This document shows, one piece after another, positions 1 through 5,810 of a DNA stretch of 6,709 nucleotides. The notes under the pieces were generated by a model. The model worked only from the letters and a program-made list of their open reading frames with translations. It had not been told where the DNA came from and made no database searches. The first letter of the stretch is position 1. The number at the start of each line of letters is the position of its first letter. The position numbers and the translations under genes are program-made. Source of the stretch: an uncultured Eubacteriales bacterium (lineage in GTDB: Bacteria; Bacillota; Clostridia; Oscillospirales; Oscillospiraceae); contig URGL01000086.1 of the NCBI GenBank assembly GCA_900547405.1, positions 1-6,709 on the forward strand, given 5' to 3'.

Positions 1-1166
1 CCCAGCACCACCCCGGCCATCTGTAACCAGGCGAAGAGCCGAAAGAAGCCGGGGCCGAACAGGAATTCCCCGCACCGGGCCCCATAAAGCCCCCAGCCCA
101 ATACCGTGGCAAAGGCGAAGACACACAAAAAGGCCGTCAGCGCCACCCCTGCCCAGCTGCCGCAGACGGCGCTGAAGGTTTTGGCCGCCAGGTCTGCCCC
201 GGCATCGGCGCCATAGGGAATGGGCACGCCGCCGCAGAGCACCGCCAGAGCCGTCAGGGTGCAGATCACAATGGTGTCCGTGAAGACCTCCATCAGGCCC
301 AGAATTCCCTTCTCCACACTCTCCCCGGGGGCGGCGGAATAGGCCATAGAGGCCGTACCCATCCCCGCCTCGTTGGTAAAGATCCCCCGGGAGCAGCCCA
401 CACCCAGGCACCGGACCCAGGAGAAAATGGCCCCGCCGGTGACCGCCTTGGGGGAAAAGGCCCCCCGAAAAATGGACCGGACCGCCGGAGCCAGAGCCTG
501 CCGCCGAAGACCGATCACCAGCAGACACAGGGCCACATAGCCAAAGGAGGCCAGAGGCACCAGCTTTTCCGCCACACGGCCGATCCGCCGGACGCCGCCT
601 AAGAGCACAGCCCCCAGGCAGGCCGCCAGCAGCAGCCCCAGGAGAAAGTCCCCTCCAAGGCTGCCATGGCCCAGGATCTGCCGGACACCGGAGACCACGG
701 CGTTGATCTGGGTGGCATTGCCTACCCCAAAGGCCGCGGCCAGGCCGAAGAAGCTGTAAAGCTCTGCCAAAAACCGCCACCGGGGAGGCATTCCCCGGGA
801 AATGGTATACATAGGTCCCCCCAGCTGCTGGTTCCCACGGGTGATCTGATATTGGCCCGCCAGGGTCACCTCGGCAAACTTGGTGGCCATGCCCAGAAAG
901 CCGGACACCCACATCCAGAAAACCGCCCCAGGGCCCCCAAGGCAGATCGCCCCGGCCACCCCGATGATATTTCCGGTGCCTACGGTGGCGGCAAGGGCCG
1001 TACACAGGGCCTGCCGGGGTGTGACCTCCGCCCCCTTGGGGGCAGACAGGATCTGCCAGGCCTTTCCCAAAAGCGTCAGCTGGGGAAACCCAGCCCGCAC
1101 CGTCAGAAGCAGCCCCGTGCCCAGAAGCAGCACCATCATAGGCGGCCCCCAGATGATATCCCGCAA
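1..1166 (-). CDS. Sodium:alanine/glycine symporter (AGCS family), C-terminus cut by window edge
   Basis: Inner-membrane carrier that imports alanine or glycine together with sodium. About 388 residues are visible; the family is usually about 440-480, so the C-terminal helices lie outside the window. Seen in translation from TTG 1166: WGPP near residues 6-9, ATVGTGNIIGVA (60-71), the family signature GGPGAVFWMW (77-86), GGPMY (116-120), RGIFTNEAGMG (260-270) and EVFTDTIVICTLTAL (293-307), all matching AGCS landmarks. Many hydrophobic segments run throughout. The frame is closed by TAA at 1199-1197 and holds no ATG before 1139, which lies after the conserved WGPP. The start is therefore probably TTG: 1166 sits 9 nt after a GGAAGGA site (1182-1176), while TTG 1172 is only 3 nt away. 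It is separated from the upstream gene by a terminator and has its own possible promoter. The family call is very secure; the exact start is uncertain. Confidence 0.93.
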   Translation of the reverse strand, partial: MRDIIWGPPMMVLLLGTGLLLTVRAGFPQLTLLGKAWQILSAPKGAEVTPRQALCTALAATVGTGNIIGVAGAICLGGPGAVFWMWVSGFLGMATKFAEVTLAGQYQITRGNQQLGGPMYTISRGMPPRWRFLAELYSFFGLAAAFGVGNATQINAVVSGVRQILGHGSLGGDFLLGLLLAACLGAVLLGGVRRIGRVAEKLVPLASFGYVALCLLVIGLRRQALAPAVRSIFRGAFSPKAVTGGAIFSWVRCLGVGCSRGIFTNEAGMGTASMAYSAAPGESVEKGILGLMEVFTDTIVICTLTALAVLCGGVPIPYGADAGADLAAKTFSAVCGSWAGVALTAFLCVFAFATVLGWGLYGARCGEFLFGPGFFRLFAWLQMAGVVL

Positions 1167-1198
1167 AAGCAAAAGTCCTTCCGTGACAACACCCCCTT

Positions 1199-1227
1199 AG
1201 AATACCACGATTTGCCCAAAACTGCAA
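1199..1227 (-). promoter_or_regulatory. Putative promoter for the AGCS symporter
   Basis: On the minus strand, TTGCAG (1227-1222) is followed 17 nt later by TATTCT (1204-1199), with a TG one base before the -10 (extended -10). The -35 is weak (3 of 6) and the -10 matches 4 of 6. Transcription would begin near 1192, just before the GGAAGGA ribosome site. It lies downstream of a terminator, where a new promoter is needed. Confidence 0.45.
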
Positions 1228-1257
1228 GATTGGATTTAAAAAATTTCATTTCTATAC

Positions 1258-1286
1258 AAAAAAGCAGCCCTGTATAGGACTGCTTT
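1258..1286 (-). terminator. Intrinsic terminator after the ArsC-like gene
   Basis: On the minus strand AAAGCAGTCC (1286-1277) pairs with GGGCTGCTTT (1270-1261), including one G-T pair, around a 6-nt loop. The stem runs into a T tract ending at 1258. It begins 11 nt beyond the stop codon of the upstream gene. On the plus strand no T tract follows, so it acts for the minus-strand operon only. Confidence 0.88.
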
Positions 1287-1297
1287 CGTAAAATACC

Positions 1298-1639
1298 TTA
1301 TTTCCACTCTGCCCAGATTTCCGGGCAGTAGCCCACCGTGGCCTGTTTGCCGTTGCGGACCACCGGCGTCTTCATAAGCATAGGGTCATCGAAGACCTTG
1401 TCTTCCTTGGTCCGGTCGTCGGCCATGTACTTCATGTTGGTGATTTGCTGGTCTTTTCCTTCCCAGTCAATGAGCTTGTCAATGCCTCCCAGGGCCTTCA
1501 GAACGCTGTCGAACTCCCGGCCGGACATACCGTAGCGCTTCAGGTCGATCATCTGGTAGGGAATGCGCCGCTCCTTAAAATACCGCTCTGCTTTCTTTGT
1601 ATCAAAGCATTTGCTTTTTCCGAAAATCTGAATGTTCAA
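1298..1639 (-). CDS. ArsC/Spx-like thioredoxin-fold protein (arsenate reductase family), 113 aa
   Basis: Small cytoplasmic protein of the ArsC/Spx/YffB family. The protein begins NIQIFGKSKCFDTKKAE: a beta strand, then a loop with Cys11 where ArsC proteins carry their catalytic cysteine. TPVVRNGK (91-98) is the family's cis-proline and strand region, and the end VGYCPEIW matches the usual C-terminal pattern. The active loop reads C-F-D-T, so the second cysteine of the CxxC form seen in Spx is missing; the only other cysteine is Cys105. Length fits the family. The start is TTG 1639, 7 nt after GGAGG (1651-1647), and overlaps the truA stop as TTGA, which implies translational coupling. A longer reading of the same frame to 2272 is only the shadow of truA. 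Real arsenate reduction is not shown, since no ars genes are nearby; a reductase, glutathione/thiol-related or regulatory role are all possible. Confidence 0.9.
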   Translation of the reverse strand: MNIQIFGKSKCFDTKKAERYFKERRIPYQMIDLKRYGMSGREFDSVLKALGGIDKLIDWEGKDQQITNMKYMADDRTKEDKVFDDPMLMKTPVVRNGKQATVGYCPEIWAEWK

Positions 1640-2370
1640 TAAAATACCTCCATCAGGCACAGTCCCTGGCCTGGGGCCAGGAAGCCCGCCTGCTCTCTTT
1701 TGCCGCCGAAGAGGGCCGGGACGGATCCCACAGCCCGGTCTCCCCTGCCCACCTCTACCAGGGTCCCCACCAGGATCCGGACCATGTTGTAGAGGAAGCC
1801 GTCCCCGGTAACGGTGATGGTGATTTCCTTCCCCTCCCGGCGGATGTCCAGCCGGTGGATCCGCCGGAGGGTGGACTTTTTCATTTTTTTGTTGCCGCAG
1901 AAGGCGGAAAAATCGTGCTCTCCCACCAGCAGGGCCCCTGCCGCCTGCATGGCTTCCAGGTCCAGCCCCTCCGGATCGGCCCACACAAACCGCCGCTGGA
2001 AAACGCAGGGCTCTGGGCTGTTCCAGATCCGGTAGCGGTAGGTCTTGCCCTTGGCGTTGAGCCGGGCGTGAAACCTGGGGGCCGCCTCCTGGCAGGAATA
2101 TATGCCGATATCCTCCGGCAGATACCGGCGGAGCTCCTCCAGAATTCTGTCCGGGGGCAGCTCGCTTTCGCAGTGAAAGCTTGCGATCTGATGGGCGGCG
2201 TGGACCCCGGCATCGGTGCGGCCGGAGCCGGAAACCTCGATGGGCTCCCCCAAGATCCGGCTGAGGGTACACTCCAATTTTCCCTGAATGGTATTCTCCA
2301 CCCCGGGCAGCCTTTGCCAGCCCCGGTAACGGGTGCCGTCGTAGCAGATATCAAGCCGCAGATTCCGCAT
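1636..2370 (-). CDS. truA: tRNA pseudouridine(38-40) synthase TruA
   Basis: Cytoplasmic enzyme that isomerises uridines 38, 39 and 40 in the anticodon arm of many tRNAs. The 244-residue product has the normal TruA length. Seen: RLDICYDGTRYRGWQ (5-19), the catalytic motif GSGRTDAGVHA (48-58) with nucleophile Asp53, KTYRYRIWN (109-117), EHDFSAFC (151-158) and GDGFLYNMVRILVGTL (189-204). The frame stays open to 2523, but the family begins at the strand just before YDGT, so ATG 2370 is chosen. This start lies inside the last codons of the upstream small ORF (20-bp overlap). Only weak GGAAG-type purine runs precede it, pointing to coupled translation. Its stop codon overlaps the TTG start of the ArsC-like gene. 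Confidence 0.97.
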   Translation of the reverse strand: MRNLRLDICYDGTRYRGWQRLPGVENTIQGKLECTLSRILGEPIEVSGSGRTDAGVHAAHQIASFHCESELPPDRILEELRRYLPEDIGIYSCQEAAPRFHARLNAKGKTYRYRIWNSPEPCVFQRRFVWADPEGLDLEAMQAAGALLVGEHDFSAFCGNKKMKKSTLRRIHRLDIRREGKEITITVTGDGFLYNMVRILVGTLVEVGRGDRAVGSVPALFGGKREQAGFLAPGQGLCLMEVFY

Positions 2371-2479
2371 AGTCTTCCATTTCCTTCCTGGCTTCCCGCT
2401 CGTTGTCGGCGGAAAACAAAAATCTGCCCTTTTGATCGTACACCTGAACATGGCCTCCAACGTAGCGCATGGTAAACAT
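2351..2479 (-). CDS. Small conserved-looking protein, 42 aa, unknown function
   Basis: Begins MFTMRYVGGHVQVYDQK and ends in an acidic helix-like stretch, REARKEMEDYAESAA. The first half looks like a beta hairpin (alternating hydrophobic residues, FLFSAD around residues 21-26); the second half is a charged amphipathic helix. There is no signal peptide, membrane segment or cysteine. Coding support is a full AGGAGG (2493-2488) 8 nt before ATG 2479, and overlap of its 3' end with the truA start. A second in-frame ATG at 2470 lies too far from that site. I recall similar short proteins annotated as hypothetical in gut Firmicutes, but cannot verify this here. It may be a real protein or a leader whose translation feeds truA. 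Confidence 0.7.
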   Translation of the reverse strand: MFTMRYVGGHVQVYDQKGRFLFSADNEREARKEMEDYAESAA

Positions 2480-2490
2480 AGCTTCTGCCT

Positions 2491-2514
2491 CCTGTTTTGC
2501 TTTCTGAAAACAGG
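2491..2514 (-). promoter_or_regulatory. Perfect inverted repeat overlapping the small ORF's ribosome site
   Basis: On the minus strand CCTGTTTT (2514-2507) and AAAACAGG (2498-2491) form a perfect 8-bp stem around an 8-nt loop. The last three bases of the stem are the first three of the AGGAGG site (2493-2488). It could fold in the mRNA and reduce translation initiation, or be a DNA operator. The repeat is directly visible; function is inferred. No good -35/-10 pair was recognised between here and the lipase gene. Confidence 0.45.
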
Positions 2515-2550
2515 ATACCGCATATTGTGTACGATAAATGGGATATTTGG

Positions 2551-2569
2551 CTCCCTTTATCCAAGGGAG
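2551..2569 (-). other. Short hairpin at the lipase stop codon, possible attenuator
   Basis: CTCCCTT (2569-2563 on the minus strand) and AAGGGAG (2557-2551) pair perfectly around GGATA, which contains part of the TAA stop. No T tract follows on either strand, so it is not a standard terminator. Read-through from the lipase into the small ORF, truA and the ArsC-like gene therefore remains possible. Confidence 0.35.
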
Positions 2570-3510
2570 GCTTTGCTCTCCATCCAGCTGGAAATAAATT
2601 CGTAGATCTCCTGCCGGTTGATCTCGTTGAGTATTTCATGGCGGCACAGAGGGAACAGCCGCAGCCGGACATCCTCCATCCCCGCCTTTTGGAATTCCTC
2701 CGCCGCTTTTTTCACGCCCTTGCCGTAGGAGCCCACCGGGTCTTCCCCTCCGGCCACAAAGAGTACGGGCAGGTCCTTTTTCATGCGGCCCAGATTTTCG
2801 GGCTGCTCCACGTAGAGTATCCCCTTCAGCAGCTCCCGCAGCAGGCCGCTGCTGGCCGTAAAGCCGCAGCTGGGGTGGGCAATATAGGCATCTACCATAT
2901 TTTTATCCCTGGTAAGCCAGTCGTATTCCGTCCTGGGGTGCTCTACATGGGCATTGTAGCCCCCAAACACCAGGTTCTGGAGCCAGGGGCTGGGGTTCTG
3001 CTCCCCTACCCGGCTGCACACCGCCTGACACACCCGGATCGCCACCGGCAGCAGGGGCCTGGGCTGCCAGCCGGTGCCGCAGATGACGGCAGCGGTGATC
3101 CCGGTATCCGGGTACTTGGCCAGGATGGTTCTCGTCATAAAGGAGCCCATGGAGTGGCCGAAGAGAATATAGGGCACATCCGGGTATTCCTCCCGGGTTT
3201 GCCGCAACAGATTCACGCTGTCCTCCACGGCGGCGAACCAGCCCCCATGGAAATACCCCTGGATCCCTTCCTTTCCCACGGACTGGCCGTGGCCCATATG
3301 GTCCTCAGCCACCACCAGGAAGCCCAGGCTGTTCAGATATCCCGCAAAGTCATCGTAACGCTCGATGAACTCGGCGATGCCGTGGATAATCTGCACCACG
3401 GCTCTGATTTCCCCCGCCGGCGTCCAGCGGCAGCAGTGGAGCCTGCCCACTCCCACAGAGGGGATAGTAAATTCCTTCCGGATCCCTGACCCACGGTTTT
3501 CGGTTTCCAT
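2557..3510 (-). CDS. Alpha/beta hydrolase, monoacylglycerol lipase type
   Basis: Serine hydrolase predicted to cleave acylglycerols or lysophospholipids to free fatty acids. The 317-residue product shows the oxyanion motif IIHGIAEFIERYDDF (41-55), DHMGHGQS (70-77), the nucleophile elbow GHSMGS (118-123) with Ser120, GGEDPVG (254-260) with probable acid Asp257, and CRHEILNE (289-296) with His291. The triad is complete and in the normal order, and the HGxxExxxRY pattern is that of monoacylglycerol/lysophospholipases. There is no signal peptide or membrane helix, so it is probably cytoplasmic. ATG 3510 has AGGAGG (3524-3519) 8 nt upstream; in-frame extension to 3720 would run into the divergent gene and lacks homology-like content. 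It is transcribed divergently from a DegV/FakB-like fatty-acid-binding protein. The exact substrate is not shown; peptidase or other esterase activity is possible but less likely. Confidence 0.92.
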   Translation of the reverse strand: METENRGSGIRKEFTIPSVGVGRLHCCRWTPAGEIRAVVQIIHGIAEFIERYDDFAGYLNSLGFLVVAEDHMGHGQSVGKEGIQGYFHGGWFAAVEDSVNLLRQTREEYPDVPYILFGHSMGSFMTRTILAKYPDTGITAAVICGTGWQPRPLLPVAIRVCQAVCSRVGEQNPSPWLQNLVFGGYNAHVEHPRTEYDWLTRDKNMVDAYIAHPSCGFTASSGLLRELLKGILYVEQPENLGRMKKDLPVLFVAGGEDPVGSYGKGVKKAAEEFQKAGMEDVRLRLFPLCRHEILNEINRQEIYEFISSWMESKASLG

Positions 3511-3553
3511 TGCCGGTCCCTCCTGAAATTCAAAGACGTTCCCTAAAAAAAGA

Positions 3554-3582
3554 TTGACACCTTTCTTTGGGTATGGTACTAT
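3554..3582 (+). promoter_or_regulatory. Strong sigma-A-type promoter for the DegV and exporter genes
   Basis: A perfect -35 TTGACA (3554-3559), an exact 17-nt spacer, and -10 TACTAT (3577-3582) preceded by TGG, giving an extended -10. Transcription should begin around 3589, leaving a leader of about 70 nt before ATG 3661. Confidence 0.88.
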
Positions 3583-3590
3583 TCTACCAT
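3573..3590. repeat. Inverted repeat over both -10 boxes and the start site (candidate operator)
   Basis: ATGGTA (3573-3578) and TACCAT (3585-3590) are perfect inverted copies separated by 6 nt. Each arm supplies the TGG extension and the first two bases of a -10 hexamer, one per strand. The symmetry may simply create two opposed promoters, or may also bind a dimeric regulator. Confidence 0.55.
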
Positions 3591-3608
3591 GTATTCGGGA
3601 GATTACAA
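3581..3608 (-). promoter_or_regulatory. Divergent promoter for the lipase gene
   Basis: On the minus strand TTGTAA (3608-3603), a 16-nt spacer, then TAGAAT (3586-3581, 5 of 6 to consensus) preceded by TGG. Transcription would begin near 3574, about 64 nt upstream of ATG 3510. Its -10 shares two bases (3581-3582) with the plus-strand -10. Confidence 0.55.
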
Positions 3609-3660
3609 GTGTTTCTTTTGCGCTTTTCCCTCCCCTGCGCTTACCGAAAGGACTGGAAGA

Positions 3661-4506
3661 ATGAACATCAAAGTCACCTCCGACAGCACCTGCGACCTGC
3701 CCAAGGAGCTGCTGGAACAATACAACATTGATTTGGTTCCTCTCATCATCATGAAGGAAGAGGAAGAATTTTTAGACAACGTAACCATCACCCCCAACGA
3801 CATCTTCTCCCATGTGGATGCCGGCGGAAATCTCTGCACCACCGCTGCCAGAAGCGTTGCCGTTTATGAGGAGCTGTTTGCCAAGTACGCCAAGGACTAC
3901 GACGGCATGATTCACATCAGCCTGGGCTCCGGCTTCTCCTCCAGTTACCAGAATGCCTCCATCGCCGCCCAGGGCTTCGACAACGTTCGGGTGGTAGATT
4001 CCCGGAACCTGAGTGCGGGCCACGGCCTTGTGGTCCTGCAGGCCTGCCGTCTGGCAGAAGCTGCCCAGAGCCTGGAGGAAATTACCGCCCAGCTGGAGGA
4101 ATACGCCGGGAAGGTGGAAACCAGCTTCGTATTGGACCGGCTGGACTATATGGTCAAGGGCGGCCGCTGCTCTATGGTGGCAGCCCTGGGCGCGAATCTT
4201 CTCCACCTGAAGCCCTGCATTGAGCTGGAAGAGGGCAAAATGGGGGTAGGCAAAAAGTACCGGGGCAAATACGATAAGTGCCTGGCCAGCTATGTCAAAG
4301 ACCAGCTCCAGGACCGGGAAGACATTGACCGGTCTACGCTGCTCCTGGTCCACACCCGCATCGATGACCCCGCCTGCATGAAGGCGGTGGAAGAGCAGAT
4401 CGCCGCCAGCGGTGAATTCGGCACCGTCTACAGGGCGATGGCCGGGTGCACCATCTCCTGCCACTGCGGCCCAAACACCCTGGGCGTGATTTTTGCCAGA
4501 AAATAA
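3661..4506 (+). CDS. DegV family (FakB-like) fatty-acid-binding protein
   Basis: Cytoplasmic DegV-fold protein. Known FakB members hold a fatty acid so that the FakA kinase can phosphorylate its carboxylate for phospholipid synthesis; here that role is inferred by family. The 281 residues have the normal length. Seen: KVTSDSTCDLP (4-14), CTTAARSVAVYEE (59-71) at the usual substrate-loop site, HISLGSGFSSSYQNA (85-99), VVDSRNLSAGHG (111-122), LDYMVKGGRC (161-170) and HCGPNTLGV (268-276), all standard DegV blocks. ATG 3661 is chosen because the family begins at this strand and AAAGGA (3647-3652) lies 8 nt upstream. An in-frame ATG at 3589 would add 24 unlike residues. It is followed after 15 bp by a membrane exporter, so the two are probably one transcript. 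No FakA kinase gene is in the window, and the bound fatty acid is unknown. Confidence 0.95.
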   Translation: MNIKVTSDSTCDLPKELLEQYNIDLVPLIIMKEEEEFLDNVTITPNDIFSHVDAGGNLCTTAARSVAVYEELFAKYAKDYDGMIHISLGSGFSSSYQNASIAAQGFDNVRVVDSRNLSAGHGLVVLQACRLAEAAQSLEEITAQLEEYAGKVETSFVLDRLDYMVKGGRCSMVAALGANLLHLKPCIELEEGKMGVGKKYRGKYDKCLASYVKDQLQDREDIDRSTLLLVHTRIDDPACMKAVEEQIAASGEFGTVYRAMAGCTISCHCGPNTLGVIFARK

Positions 4507-4521
4507 CATCAGAATGAAACC

Positions 4522-5742
4522 ATGAACGAATACTTACTCCTAGACTTCGCCGCGGACCTGGGCTACCATTTGGCCGTCAGCGGCGCGGAGACCTACCGGG
4601 TGGAGGACACGGTCCGGCGGATCCTGGAGGCCTATGGATTGCAGCCGGAGGTGGCGGCAGTGCCGGGGTACCTGATCGTCAGCATTCTCACCCCGAAGCA
4701 GGAGCCCATCACGCGGATGCGGCGGATCGGTTTTCACGGCAACGACCTGGACACCGTGGAGCGGCTTAACGCCCTGTCCCGGAGGCTCTGCGCCCAACGG
4801 CCGGAGCCGGAAGGGGCCCAGCAAATGCTCCGGGAGGTGCTGGCCTCCGTCCCCCACTATTCCCCCGGCCTGCGGCTTCTGGGCCACTTTCTGGGGGCGG
4901 CGGGCTTCGGGGCCTTTTTCGGCTGCTCCCTGACGGATGCTCTCTTGGCCGGGCTCTGCGGAATGGTGGTCTTCTTTGTCAGCGGCATTCTGGACCGGCT
5001 GGAGGTCAAGCCCATGTTCAGCACTCTGGCCTCCGCCTTTTTTATGTGCTGGCTGGCCTATGGGCTGAACGCGGCGGGGATCGCCCAGAACAGCGACACC
5101 ATCATCATTGGCGCTATGATGCTTCTGGTGCCGGGCCTGGTATTCACCAACGCCCTGCGGGATATGATCTACGGGGACACCAGCTCCGGCATTAACAAAT
5201 GCGTCCAGGTCCTGCTCATTGCCAGCGCCATGGCCCTGGGCTCCGCCGGAGCCAGAAACACCGCCGCCCTGCTGTGGGGCCTGCCGGAGAGCGCTGCTGC
5301 CGTGCCTCACAGCCTGCTGTTCAACTGCCTGGCTGCCTTCACCGGCTGCATCGCCTTCTGCATCCTCTTCAATATCCACGGCCCGGGCACTTTGCTCTGT
5401 GCCCTGGGCGGCATTGGGTCCTATGCCATCTACGATCTGGCCCTGGGGCTGGGTTTCAGCACCGTATGGGCTTTTTTCTGGGGCACCACCCTGTCCGCTT
5501 TTTACGCCGAGCTCATGGCCCGTCTCCGCCGCTACCCCACCACCAGCTACCTGGTCGTGTCCATCATCCCTCTGATCCCCGGGGCAGGGCTCTACCATAC
5601 CATGTGCTACGCCGTGGACGGCAGCATGGCCCTGGCCGCCACCCAGGGCCTGCAAACCGCCGAACTGGCCGGCACCATGGCGGCCAGCATCATTCTGGTG
5701 TCCAGCATGACCAAAATCGTAATGAGTCGGAAAAAGATATAA
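4522..5742 (+). CDS. Threonine/serine exporter family protein (ThrE type, fused two-domain form)
   Basis: Integral membrane protein of the ThrE family, which exports threonine and serine by ion-driven antiport. The 406 residues carry both halves. The N-terminal DUF1212-type domain has a cytoplasmic head with SGAETYRVEDTVRRI (20-34), then helices and LVPGLVFTNALRDMIYGDT (202-220). The C-terminal DUF3815-type domain is about 265-402, with PTTSYLVVSIIPLIPGAG (339-356). In many Firmicutes these halves are separate genes; here they are fused in one frame. About ten hydrophobic segments lie between residues 115 and 402. The start ATG 4522 is 15 bp after the degV-type gene and has only a poor ribosome site, so re-initiation from the upstream gene is likely. 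The substrate is by family, not proved; the biological link to the DegV protein is unclear. Confidence 0.92.
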   Translation: MNEYLLLDFAADLGYHLAVSGAETYRVEDTVRRILEAYGLQPEVAAVPGYLIVSILTPKQEPITRMRRIGFHGNDLDTVERLNALSRRLCAQRPEPEGAQQMLREVLASVPHYSPGLRLLGHFLGAAGFGAFFGCSLTDALLAGLCGMVVFFVSGILDRLEVKPMFSTLASAFFMCWLAYGLNAAGIAQNSDTIIIGAMMLLVPGLVFTNALRDMIYGDTSSGINKCVQVLLIASAMALGSAGARNTAALLWGLPESAAAVPHSLLFNCLAAFTGCIAFCILFNIHGPGTLLCALGGIGSYAIYDLALGLGFSTVWAFFWGTTLSAFYAELMARLRRYPTTSYLVVSIIPLIPGAGLYHTMCYAVDGSMALAATQGLQTAELAGTMAASIILVSSMTKIVMSRKKI

Positions 5743-5763
5743 GTCCTTTTCCTGGCTATAGGC

Positions 5764-5810
5764 GCAGAAGAGCCACGCAAAAAAATCTTTGCGTGGCTCT
5801 TCTGCTTTTA
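5764..5810 (+). terminator. Strong terminator between convergent genes
   Basis: A perfect 18-bp stem: 5764-5781 pairs with 5788-5805 around a 6-nt loop, followed by TTTTA on the plus strand. It begins 21 nt after the exporter stop and ends at the sirtuin stop codon. On the minus strand no T tract follows the stem (the T run is in the loop), so termination there should be weaker, though the hairpin may still protect or define the 3' end. Confidence 0.92.

Noticed and set aside
666..1277. Open plus-strand frame opposite the symporter
   Set aside because: Pro/Arg/Gly/His-rich shadow; the minus strand encodes conserved AGCS motifs through the same stretch.
2480..2550. Search for a separate promoter ahead of the small ORF and truA
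   Set aside because: CACAAT and TATCCT are possible -10 boxes, but neither has an acceptable -35 at 16-18 nt, so no promoter is called.
2497..3489. Open plus-strand frame of 330 codons opposite the lipase
   Set aside because: Proline/histidine-rich composition typical of an antisense shadow; the minus strand carries a complete catalytic triad and a good AGGAGG site.
3772..4509. Open minus-strand frame of 245 codons opposite the DegV gene
   Set aside because: The plus strand encodes a full set of DegV motifs; the antisense product resembles no family and lacks a ribosome site that I can see.
4514..4525. Three-codon ORF (MKP, stop) overlapping the exporter ATG
   Set aside because: Could aid re-initiation, but it is too short to distinguish from chance and lacks a ribosome site.
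4540..5655. Open minus-strand frame of 371 codons opposite the exporter gene
   Set aside because: Low-complexity Gln/Gly/Ala-rich product with no recognisable family; it is a GC-bias shadow of the clearly membrane-spanning plus-strand gene.
5764..5805. Long perfect inverted repeat considered as a mobile-element end
   Set aside because: Its 6-nt loop, following T run and position between convergent genes are those of a terminator; no transposase or target duplication is present.
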